A stretch of DNA of 64,000 nucleotides from NCBI GenBank assembly GCA_025617745.1, contig CM046870.1, forward strand, positions 7,690,303 through 7,754,302, given 5' to 3'. The notes beneath the pieces are model-generated. The model did no database searches, had not been told where the DNA came from, and was given only the letters and a program-made list of their open reading frames with translations. This DNA is from Heliocidaris erythrogramma. Taxonomy: Eukaryota > Echinodermata > Echinoidea > Camarodonta > Echinometridae. The translations under genes and the position numbers were made by a program. Below, piece after piece: positions 54,172 to 64,000 of the stretch; positions within the stretch are counted from its first letter, which is position 1, and the number at the start of each line of letters is the position of its first letter.

Positions 54172-54695
54172 GAAGTTCAACCTGGTATTCTGTTGATTTT
54201 ATTCAAAGCATAAAAAAGAGAGAAACGGTGAATAGTGAAAGTTTGAGTAAAATTTAAAGAGAAACATGAAAGTTATGGATTTTTGAAGTTGTAATTAATG
54301 AAACACAAATAAGCAACTCTGTAACATACATTATCTTACGAGCTGCTCTCCCATTTGCTCAGTACAGAGAATTTCATGAATTTTTATTTTCTTCAAAATT
54401 CGTACAGGTTTTCTGTAAAATATATGTGCAACGATTACATGTATATCTAGGCAGGATGTAGGATTGAACATTTCCTTTAAAGAAAATGAAAATTTATGAT
54501 TTTTTCAGTAAGTACAGTGTAATAGGAGAGGAGCTCGCAAGATACGTCACAGAGTTGCCAGTTCGTGTCGATTGATTACAACTTTAAAAATTCTTAACTT
54601 TCTTATTTCGTATTAGATTTGCTCAAACTTTCTTTGATCTTTTTCTTTTATTTCTCTGCTTCTTTTAAAAACAACTTGCTATCAGGATGTTGCAC
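54172..54695. mobile_element. MITE family B, copy 1
   Basis: Starts ttaaaggagaagttcaacct and runs through gaatagtgaaagtttgagta, cacagagttgccagttcgtg and ttgctatcaggatgttgcac. It is collinear with the split copy at 62717-63823. The right end is degraded. Confidence 0.65.
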
Positions 54696-54787
54696 CATCT
54701 AAAATTTTGTATATGTATAATATATTCAAGTATGTTGCACCATCTCTCGCGCGAAAATCAGCTACTTTTTATTTCACCTGAAAATGT

Positions 54788-55395
54788 TAAAGGGAAATCC
54801 AACCTTAATAGCAAGTTGCTTTGAAAGAAAGAGGAAAAATCAGAGAAGCAGATTGGTGAAAGTTTGAACGAAATCAGACAAGCAATTAAAAAAGTTATGA
54901 ATTTTTGAAAGTTGTAATCACTATACATATATGGGAATTTCAAATTGGCCGAATAGGTACACGTAATGTCACTGTGATGTAGCTGTGGACAACTCCCCCA
55001 TTCGCTCTAACACACAAAATGACTAAAATGTCACCTTTTTCAAAATGCATTACTCGTAGGATCTTTTCATTCATGAGGACCTACAATGTATAACAATATG
55101 CTATCTGCAATATATTTTGAGTACTGCCCTGAGGGTAAAAGCGCCTCAAAGAAAGCCGCAAATTAATGATAATTTTGTGTACGACAAATGGGAGAGTTGT
55201 CCACAAAAATGTCACAATTGACTCACCGAATTGCCAATTTGAGATTCGCATAGATGTAGTGATCTCATTTTTCAAACATCCTTAACTTTCTTAGTCCTTG
55301 TCCGATTTCTTTCAAACTTTCACCATCCTGTTTTTCTTATTTTTCTGCTTTCATACAAATCATCTTATTACCAAGGTTGGATTGCCCTTTATATT
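54788..55395. mobile_element. MITE family A, copy 2 (reverse)
   Basis: Starts ttaaagggaaatccaacctt and ends ccaaggttggattgcccttt, opposite in orientation to the copy at 42035. The interior contains tgtcactgtgatgtagctg and ccaatttgagattcgcatag, reverse complements of that copy. TTAA precedes the left end. Confidence 0.8.
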
Positions 55396-56164
55396 AAACT
55401 GTGAGCATGAAAGTGATAATGCTTGAAGAACTATAATCTTGCAGGAGTTCTATGTGCACTGATGACATGATGGATTTCCAATTTAACTGCAGAAAAAAAA
55501 ATCTTACATGCAGCACACTTTCAGGCCAAGTACATGTACTAGGACACAATGATATTTAGCTTTGTTCAGGGCAAGGCCTACCAGAGAAAGAAGAATGTTT
55601 TGGTTAGTTCTGGAGATTTTAAATTTGAGAAGTTTCCTTCCCCCAGGAGATCTTCTGAAGTCCAAGCTGAAAATGCACAAAGGACTGCTCAATTTGGTTG
55701 CACACTCACTTGATTTGAATTGAACTTTGTTTGCCTCTTAGAATCTTTATGCACATTGTTTTAAATCGTGAGTTCTTTAAAGAAAGAGTTTTTATAATGC
55801 TAGTAAAAGTTAGCAGCTTCGAAATGGTGCTGAATTTGCATTTACGGGTGTAATGGATAAAATAACTCCAAAGAAAAGGAAAGTTAAAAATATATTTCCA
55901 CAATTCTAAAGGTCAACAATGAAGAGAAACAAGTTTTTTCTGTTTTCTTCTTGAAATGTGGATGCCCTAGAACTTAATGGCTTGTGACTGGAGAACCTAC
56001 AATATAATCACAAAAAGAAGGCATATTTAAGAGAAATCAGCGTGTATCACGTCATATGGATTGCGTACTCAAAACCCAAGCACCCTCTGAACTCACAAAA
56101 GTGGTGTGCCACTGCACGTGGATTGCCATGAATACAAGACGACTCTCTGTTTTGGAGTATCACT

Positions 56165-56401
56165 ATGAGCAGACACGTGGTTCACCAACTGCGCGGCACT
56201 TGCCTCCCCCGCCTCCGTGATCACTCTTCTCTCTCTTTCTCTGCTCTGCTGGCGGCCCGGCGCTCAATCTCTCCCTTGTACCGTCAATCCTATCCCCGCT
56301 GTCATATTGACATCATTTCTTGGGAATTATACGCTAGTGAGATGCTGGCGATGACACGACGCGGCTCTAGATTATATTTCAGCACGTCAGCGGCAAATGA
56401 G
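56165..56401 (+). CDS. Possible alternative first coding exon of gene 2
   Basis: From the ATG at 56165, 79 codons run to a donor gag|gtaggc in phase 0: MSRHVVHQLRGTCLPRLRDH, then an Arg/Ser-rich stretch (ALLAARRSISPLYRQSY) ending FSTSAANE. The next supported exon (59782) can be read from phase 0, giving ANE-VNPSDLQ. The sequence is GC-richer than its surroundings and resembles a mitochondrial presequence in composition (basic, Ser/Leu-rich), which is weak evidence. It may equally be 5' UTR or chance. Confidence 0.3.
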
Positions 56402-57917
56402 GTAGGCATGCTTGTGTTTTGCGATTGCAACTGCTGATTGTGGATTTTCTGTGTGCTGTTGCCTTGGGCCCAGTGGCGTTGACAAGGGTCTCATTAGGTC
56501 ATAACTTCTGGCCACTAGGCACTAAGCAATTTCATTAATATCAAATTTGGATGCATAATTGGTCAATGCTCAGTGAAAGGTGCTTCAGTGAAGCAAAATT
56601 TCTGACCTTTTATTGCTAGTTTTAGTGCTTTAATTGTCTCAGTAGAATACACTACAAGTATAAGCTCTTTAATTAAAAAGTTAACAAACTTTACAGGGGC
56701 TTGGTAGATGAAAAGTTGTACAGTGTGTGAATGTCAAAGTGTTTGAGTAAGTTTTGTTATTGATGCATGTGTAACAGGCAACAGGTGTATATATATGTCT
56801 GACATAAATGTTGTTAGTGAAAGAGGGGTAAACATGTACAATTGCAAATTGAAATGACTACATTGTTAATTACTTTAATTTTCATATTTATTTCATAGTA
56901 TATTTTAAATTTAGAATTTTTACTTCCAAATTGCATTCAGCCATGCATGCAGGCATAATTTTTTTTTTAAAAGTAGATCTTGAAAGGAAAGGGATAGTGC
57001 AAAAAGGGGGAAGTAATATTTACATGCATGGTAGCAAAAGGGATATAAGATTGAAAAGTGTACCTGCAGTCTCACATTCTTCTACTCGTTCCAAGGGAAA
57101 ACCAGATATTCTGAACTTCTGATGGTCCATCATTGCGATCTTAACAGAGGTTCATGTAGCTCCAGTGAAATGATAATAATGATAATACGCATGAATGTAA
57201 AAGTTGTCTGTCAACAGTGAATATCTCTTTCTGATCAGCGAATTAAACAAAAAGCTCTCCTGTAAACAAAACAGTATTTTTTTCACTGGTTTAACTCCAG
57301 AAACATACAGTACCTTGTAGCTGCCCATTTATTTTTGCTCATACATGTAGTTTGTTAGAATTCACATCCTGGTCAGAGATATAAACTTTCTCCAATTAAT
57401 ACTCCACTTGAGCCTGAGGAGAATAAAAAAGTGCAGTACAGGTGTAGCTGAAAATTGATGGTGTCTCTACTGAGATTAAGGAAATATAAGGCCTCTAAAC
57501 AAGTTCTTTATAGAGAATTATTGTTTGTTCTTCCAATATCTAAAGTTAAGTCTGAAAAGAGCAATAAAAAGGTATTGATAAATCAAGAGGGGGGGTTGAG
57601 CAACCTCTAACCAAATTTTGAAGATGAATTGACTAAAATCGCATTTTTGCAGAAACTGTATGTAAAACACCATATTACATTAAAAATCAAATTCGTTCAC
57701 AAAGTCATACATGTATAATGGCTATTCACAAATATGATGCACTGTTATTTTTAGTTGACTCGCGATCCGAACCTTGAGAAAATGCATTGGTGTGGACTGT
57801 CTAGAGTGATTTAGCATTAGAATGTTTCAAGAGATAAGCTATTGAAAAATAATATATAATTACATATAAAATGGCTACAAGGACATTTTGCTTAAATCAA
57901 GAGATCCAAAGAGCTCC

Positions 57918-58254
57918 TTTAGGCCAAGCAAAAAATATGCATGTTTAATAGCATCCTGCCTTTTTGGAAAAAAGGAAGGAGGAGGCCCTTTTTTTTTTTT
58001 TTTTTCAAAATGGCCGGGCTATTTTTCCAAAATGGCTGCCATTTTTTTTTAAAATCACCACTTGGACTTAGGAAAATGATGCCAGCTATTACATAGGCTA
58101 GATGCAATGGATAGAGACCAACTTTTCCCAAAAAAATCATGAAATTTACACTTTTGGGGGGTTTTACACCAAAAAAAAAAAAAAAAACGGGCGGCCTCCA
58201 AAAAGGAAGCGGGCGGGGACGCTAAACATGTATATTTTTTTACTTGGCCTTAAA
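57918..58254. mobile_element. TIR element with poly-T/poly-A and aaaatggc words
   Basis: The left end ttaggccaagcaaaaaatat...catgtttaatagc and the right end gctaaacatgtatattttt...acttggccttaa are inverted copies, with ctttttgg/ccaaaaag further in. The interior has T and A homopolymers. A MITE-like element. Confidence 0.7.
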
Positions 58255-58959
58255 CATTCACATAATTTTAATACTTAATCCAAATCTCACTACATTTAAT
58301 TAGCAAGATTTTTTTTTTTTTTACAAACAGCATGCAAGCATGGTGATTCAGATCATGATGCACAAAATTATTTTTTAATCTAAATAATAATTGCTCTCTG
58401 TAAATAGCCCTACATGTTGTCTGGTTTATTATTAAAGGCTTTTACAATGTACCAACTTTAAGCTATTAGGATATTGGGTTTCTGAATTCCTGTCAGATGA
58501 AATCAACCTTTTACAATGCAGTCATGAAAATGAAGAAATCATGGAAGAGAAATTCCACCCCAAAAATGAATACACATGTACACTAGGATTAGAAAAAAAA
58601 ATCATTCATATATATAGGTGAGCTTCTTTTTCCACTAATGGTTCGTGAAAAGAAGGTGTGACATGTACATATATATCAGTGGTTATTAATTTATTATCCT
58701 GAATCCTTTGGGAGTAATTTGTTTGTGGTTTCAGGGAGAATTGAATTGGTGAATGCTATTGTAGCATATTACAGAGGGTACTGGCACTCGAAAGGAACCA
58801 ATCAGGGAAGTAAATTATGCTTTTATACAATGTGAACCGTCAGAAAGAAATATAGACATAATGCAGTGATACATGTAGTTAAAGTTGAAGGGGTAAAGAT
58901 AATAGCTACGTTTTTACGGGACTTGTTGTTTTGAAACTTTAAGTTAACAAAACAATGGC

Positions 58960-59250
58960 TCATTAACAACGACAAGGGTTCACACGGGCCCTGAACAATG
59001 ATGCTTGTTCTGAGACTACAAGTCCAGCGTTAGTCATTTAAAATAAGCAGAGAGGTCATCGTTAACAACAAGAACTTAAAGTTTATTCTGTCCACACAGG
59101 CCGTAACTATGAGGAGGACCCCCACTGCTCGTGGTTTCTGCGTTCACCACGAGCTCGCGTAAACAAAGTTTTGAAACTACAAGTCCGTTCATATGGTCTG
59201 AAACTACAAGCGAAACTTAAAAAGTTTAGCTCCCTTCGTGTGAACCTTTA
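58960..59250. repeat. Inverted-repeat segment, ends ggttcacacg / cgtgtgaacc
   Basis: gggttcacacggg near 58976 and cttcgtgtgaacc near 59236 are inverse, and gaaactacaag/actacaagtcc words recur between them. Probably an old MITE; boundaries uncertain. Confidence 0.45.
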
Positions 59251-59261
59251 AATATACAATA

Positions 59262-59335
59262 TAGATTAATGCCATTCTGGCTCTAAACAGACAATATGCA
59301 TTAATGCCATTCTGGCTCTAAACAGACAATATGCA
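59262..59335. repeat. Short tandem duplication
   Basis: attaatgccattctggctct plus aaacagacaatatgc is repeated twice in tandem (about 35 bases per unit) at 59265-59333. Confidence 0.85.
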
Positions 59336-59781
59336 ATCTTAGTTTATTGCACATATACATGTATTATAATATTATAATTCCATTATTTTGGGGGACTCCG
59401 GGGTGAGAGAAAATAAAATTCTTATAGACATGCATTTTACAATAGTCTTATCATTTAGAGACATGTGGAAGCAGAGGGAGAGAAAGAGAGAGAGAGAAAG
59501 AAAGAAAGAAATAGTTGTACATGTACATGTACAGTAGCTGATGTACATGTATTCGTGAGACAACTCTTTATTCATAAGACAACTTGATGGTGCTAATAAC
59601 AAGTATTAAGGTACAGATTTGACCTTAAAAGAGTGTTGCATCTACGAGTAATTCTTTGGGGGGAAAATGCTAATGATTAGATAAACTACATACAGTACAA
59701 GTAACCTGAAGGATTACTATAGGTAATTACTGATGTTTTTGCATATAATATTTATAAATGTCTTGTGGTCTGCGTTTTCAG

Positions 59782-59868
59782 GTGAATCCTTCTGATTTGC
59801 AAGAGTCTGCTGAAATGGATGTCGTGGAGGACGGCAAAGCAGTTGGGCAGGAGGAGAACGGGGGCCAG
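59782..59868 (+). CDS. Coding exon of an unidentified second gene
   Basis: Acceptor tctgcgttttcag, donor cag|gtagag. The 87 bases are open throughout: VNPSDLQESAEMDVVEDGKA, then VGQEENGGQ. If the upstream exon is untranslated, ATG at 59815 gives MDVVEDGKAVGQEENGGQ as the start of an acidic protein. I recognise no domain. Later exons would lie beyond the window or are not visible. Good splice sites and codon-like sequence support a real exon. Confidence 0.5.
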
Positions 59869-60747
59869 GTAGAGTAGCGTTCGTCTTTCCATGCATTGGC
59901 CAGATATTAATTTTTTAAATAAGCATGTCTACATGCATTACAGTTATGATGAGCATTATGTTCTGTGTGGGTGGGAAGAAATACATGAATGTAAAACTGA
60001 ATTTACATTTTCCAGAACATACATGCATGTACATGTATGCGTTTTATAGGCCTTATAATTTACTTTTGCCTCGGGGGAATACAGGAATGTTCATGAATCG
60101 TTATCATTCAGATTTATTGGGTCAGCTTCCCTTGTTAAATTTCCCATCATACTTTTTTTCATTTTGACTCTTGCTTCATATACTACACCTCAACAGTGAA
60201 ATTTGAAGGAACAAAAATAAGCATTGGCTTCCTTTTTACAACTGTATGTACATGTAATAATCATGAAAAAGGAAAATATTATTCATGCAGCATCTACAAT
60301 GTACACTTTCGCTTTGATCTGCATACTTTATATTCTGAGGTGGACAATATTTTGCCACATACAGATGTCAAGAAATTCTCTCATGAATGAGAAGTTCATT
60401 GCATGAGAGAATCCTTGACAAACTCTTGACAAGTCTGGCACAGAATAGACCGCTTCTGTATTAATGTATACAAATTTATGCACATATATTCTCTGAGCGC
60501 CTAGTGACGAGCTATTCCATTAACTTGCTTTTTATAAATGAGCCTCAATGCTTTCAGGTTGTCAAGAACAACCTTTGTTTGAAAGTTATAAAATTTGCAT
60601 ACATTACCGAATCGGTCTATTGGCACCATATAATTCATTGCCATTTGTTTTCTTTTTTTTAATGTCAAATGATTGATTTTAAAGGATCAAGCAGGACAAA
60701 GTATGCAGTCTGTATGCAACATATTTCATGAAATTCCTTAGATTTAT
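59869..60747. other. Non-coding DNA, probably intron
   Basis: No exon or element ends recognised; tacatgtacatg words near 60025. Confidence 0.45.
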
Positions 60748-62497
60748 ACACTGTTAAAACGTTGATTAAAATTTTTAATCTTGTTGGTTATTTTAATCAA
60801 CCGAGGATTACCAGGTGAACCACACATTTGTAGGTTAAAACTTTAATCACCGGCCTGTTGATTAAGGTTTAACCTGTGGTTGATTAAAAGTTTTAATCAT
60901 TTGTTGGTTAATCGTATTTTGCTCAACATTGGTTATCAGTGTTGATTAAACTAAAAAATATTGTTGGTTAAATGTTTAACCATTTGTTGGTTAGTTTTAT
61001 TTTGTTGGTTATAAATGTTTAACCATTTGTTGGTTAATCATATTTTGCTCAACATTAGTTGTTAAAATGGTGTTGATTAAACTTCAACAAATTGTTTTTT
61101 AAATGTTTAACCATTGTTGGTTAGTTTTATTTGGTGAGAAACTCCCCAGAGAACTCTTTTCATATCTGTAATTGTTGTCTAGCTAGTCTTATAAAGAAAT
61201 AGATCTACTCAGTGTTCTTGCTTTCTATGTTCAGCGGTTTGGGAAGTTCGACCTGCTCAGACCTGGACTAGACTAAAGCCAGGCCCACCGGTAGATTGAT
61301 CTTTTTCTCAAAAAACTGTTGTAGTTTCAGTTTTTGTCATATTGCCCTGTCCGCGAAATATGGATATGCGCGAAGTTGAACACACTGCCATACCGCCGGC
61401 GTTGCCTCCTCGCTACCGTAGGCGTAGTCAGTAGATCTACCGGTGGGCATGGCTTAGCCAGGGCTAGTCCAGATCGAGCAGGTTGAACTTGCTCCTAAGC
61501 CGTTTAAATTAGAAAGAAAGAGCACACTGTAGATCTATTTCTTCCCAAGATTAAGCTAGACAACAATCACATATGAAGAAGAGTTTCTCACCTTCAAACA
61601 CGCCGACAAGCTCTTTGAAAGTCCCCAATCATTCAGTGACTTGAATGACAACGCCTTCCATTTTTATCGCAAACAATTTCTGTGATAGATTTGTGCACAG
61701 CGGATTTGTTCCAAATCCATATTCGCATTGCTATTTTAATCAACTTTGATGAAACTTTTAACCAACAAAAAGATAGTGTCTTGACAGTTAACATTATAAA
61801 ACGGGTTCAAGAATGTAGCCATCCTGATTGGTCAATAACACTATGTGACCGTGCAAAAAAAAAGTGATAACAAACGGCAAAAGGGCTCTAAAACACTGCT
61901 GAGCTGCGCATACGCGTACCTCTGGTGCGTGCAAACTTAAAACGGAATGAAATCGCGTAGTTTAATTGTCATTTTAGCGCAGGGATTACATGGCGCAGCA
62001 GCACACACAGCAGCACAGCCAACACAAGTCATGCGCATTTTAGTGCGCGCATGACTTGTGTTGGCTGTGCTGCGCTTCTGTGATGTCATCCAGGAAAGCA
62101 AATGGCAGCCTCCATGACTGGCGTTTCTATGGGGTTCGTAACCATTTTTATAGACTTCATAATCATATTGCCGACCCGTTTTATAAAACTATTAATACAC
62201 GGTTGTGAGTTCGTGCATTAGTGCGATCTGGCAACATGCAGGTTTTTATCGTGGTGTCAAACACACTCGGCTTGCGCCTCGTGCTTATAGTACACCACGA
62301 TAAAAACCTTTGTGTTGCAAGATTGCACAAACGCATTCCCAACTATGTATTAATAGTATACTATCATTTAGGCGGGAAAGCCGAGAAGAATGTTTTTAAT
62401 TAAGATTAAAAACAGTTTTAATCAACAATATTTTTAACCCACGCAAGATTAAAAGTCATTTTTAACCAAGATTTTTTAATACATGTTTTCACAGTGT
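60748..62497. mobile_element. 1.75-kb element built of successive hairpins
   Basis: Ends acactgttaaaacgttgatt and the inverse ...tacatgttttcacagtgt. The first ~380 bases repeat gttggttaa / tgtttaaccatttgttggtt words. Then come three foldbacks: a long inverted repeat (61133-61300 against 61415-61592), a hairpin at 62011-62072 with gccaacacaagtcatgcgca arms, and another at 62188-62357 with actattaatac ends. No convincing transposase frame. Confidence 0.75.
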
Positions 62498-62716
62498 AAA
62501 GATAGCATGCTTTAATATAAATATTCTAAATCACATTGATAGAATGTCTGACCCATGCTTAAATATGACATACATGTACAGAAGTCAAAGGGGTTCGCAC
62601 AAAATGGCCAATAGGCAGGAGCATCGATTGTCCATGGAAACCGCTATTTTTTTCTCGTCACATAGAGGTCATTGAGGAGACCATGATTTGCTTTTCTTCA
62701 GCATATTTGCAAGTTA

Positions 62717-63823
62717 AAAGGGGAAGTCCAACTTGAAATCACATTGGTTTCAAAGGGCAATCCAACATTGGTTGAAGATGATTTGTGAGAAGGCAGAGAA
62801 ATAAGAAAAACAGGATGGTGAAAGTTTGAAAGAAATCGGACAAGGAATAAAGTTATGGATGTTTGAAAAATGAAATCACTACATCTATGCGAATCTCAAA
62901 TTGGAGATTTGGTGAGTCGATGGTGACATAATGTACTGGTGGACAACTCTCCCATTCGTCGTATAGCGGTTTTCTCGGAAGCGCCTCCACCCTCGAGGCA
63001 GTAATAAAAATATATTGGAGATAGCATATTGTATACATTGTAGGTCCTCATGAAATAAAAAGACCCTACTGACTATAAATACCTTTTGAAAAAAATGACA
63101 TTTTAGTCATTTTGTGTGTTGGAGCGAATGTGGGAGTTGTCCGCAACTACATCACAGTGACATTACCTATTCGGCCAATTTGAAATTCCTATATGTAGTG
63201 ATTACAACTTTCCAAAATCCAACACTTTCTTATTGCTTGTCCGATTTCGTTCAAACTTTCACCAATCTGCATGCTTCTCTGATTTTTCCTCTTTGTTTCA
63301 GAGCAACTTGCCATTAAGGTAGGATTTCCCTGTAATACAACCAGAAATGTTAGAAACAGATCAGTGAAAGTTTGAGCAACTTCCGATAAAAATGAAAAAG
63401 TTAAAAAATTTTGAAGTGGCAATCAATCAAACACAAATTGGCAACTCTATGACGTTTCTTGCAAGGTTCTCTCTTATTTGCTCTGTCCTAAAAAGAAAAT
63501 AGTAAATCATGCATGCACCCTAGATAAAGTAATTGCACATACATGTATGTTTAACACAAACCTTTCTAGACTCTAATCTCTCCGTTCATCAACAACTATT
63601 AAGGAAAATGGAAATGTGTGAAATTTCAGTACAGAGCAGATGAAAGAGGCCATGGAAAGATATGTCTCAGAGTTGCTAATTTGTGTTTGATTGATTACAA
63701 CTTCAAAAAACATTTCCTATCAGACTTGCTCAAACTTTTCTACACTGTTTCCCTCATTTTTTGGCTTTGATTATGATCAACTACAGTTTGTAGATACATG
63801 TATCAGGGTGGACTTCCCCTTTA
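62717..63823. mobile_element. MITE family B, copy 2, split by a family A insertion
   Basis: Left end ttaaaaggggaagtccaact (62717), right end gtggacttcccctttaat (63806-63823). After about 35 bases the element is interrupted by the family A copy at 62753-63334 and resumes with cagtgaaagtttgagcaact, matching the uninterrupted copy at 54172. Confidence 0.75.
62753..63334. mobile_element. MITE family A, copy 3 (inside family B)
   Basis: Starts aaagggcaatccaacattgg and ends gccattaaggtaggatttccct, same orientation as the copy at 42035, with atgcgaatctcaaattggag and acatcacagtgacattacct inside. The right end has diverged. Confidence 0.8.
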
Positions 63824-64000
63824 ATAGATACATGCACATAAAATAATGAAAATATCACTTTCATATACATAGTTTATGTTATTTGAAATGTCAAATTGAA
63901 ATTGCAATTGTTTAGTGTCTCAAATTTAGAAAAATTCATAACTTAAAAAAAAAATGTCTGATTTCATAAACACTTTCACTACTCCTTTTTTTCTAATTTT

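Noticed and set aside
1-64000. CRISPR arrays, operons or other prokaryotic systems
   Set aside because: No spaced direct repeats of the CRISPR type, and all coding is in spliced exons with eukaryotic splice sites.

Overview
This window is animal nuclear DNA, most likely from an echinoderm and probably a sea urchin. The evidence is AT-rich sequence, a large gene split by roughly 0.1-4 kb GT-AG introns, very EGF-rich extracellular coding exons, and dispersed repeats of a type I associate with echinoderm genomes (miniature elements ending in GCCCCGTCTTA, GGGCCCTGTTTCATAAA or TGTGACCCTCCACCAC, and tRNA-derived SINEs with trinucleotide tails). The species is an inference, not a database match.

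From 75 to about 40.35 kb on the + strand lies the 3' part of one large gene. I can chain 33 exons whose splice phases all agree. They encode about 2,472 residues of a cell-surface protein whose N-terminus is upstream of the window. Domain order: sushi, HYR, sushi, sushi, HYR, HYR, sushi, a ~195-residue block with a polybasic cluster, three GCC2/GCC3 (ephrin-receptor-like) cysteine modules, 21 EGF repeats, a pentraxin/laminin-G-like domain, two EGF repeats, a thrombospondin type 1 repeat, a sushi-like module, a second copy of the polybasic block, a fourth GCC2/GCC3 module, one transmembrane helix, and a Ser/Pro-rich cytoplasmic tail. As far as the pentraxin domain this is the order I know from SVEP1. 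Beyond that it departs, with a TSP1, a duplicated block and a membrane anchor, so a transmembrane SVEP1-like adhesion receptor is the best description. The tail's stop codon lies in a trinucleotide-rich patch and is followed in frame by 55 further sense codons.

The introns are full of mobile elements. The clearest are: a TTAA-flanked element with a THAP zinc finger (24.4-26.5 kb, Kolobok-like); a long-TIR element with a 9-bp target duplication carrying a RecQ-like helicase fragment on the - strand (31.0-32.6 kb, Mutator-like); nested elements at 14.2-15.6 kb; a LINE 3' end at 18.4-18.8 kb; tRNA-derived SINEs, one split by a later insertion (36.2-36.8 kb); and palindromic MITEs.

From 40.4 to 64 kb the DNA is mostly non-coding and repeat-rich. 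It appears to hold the 5' end of a second + strand gene: a CpG-containing candidate first exon ending at 45157, an alternative first exon at 56165-56401, and a small exon at 59782-59868 containing a possible start codon. Its product cannot be identified here. Several MITE families recur in this half, including a MITE inserted inside another MITE at 62.7-63.8 kb and a 1.75-kb element made of successive hairpins at 60.7-62.5 kb.
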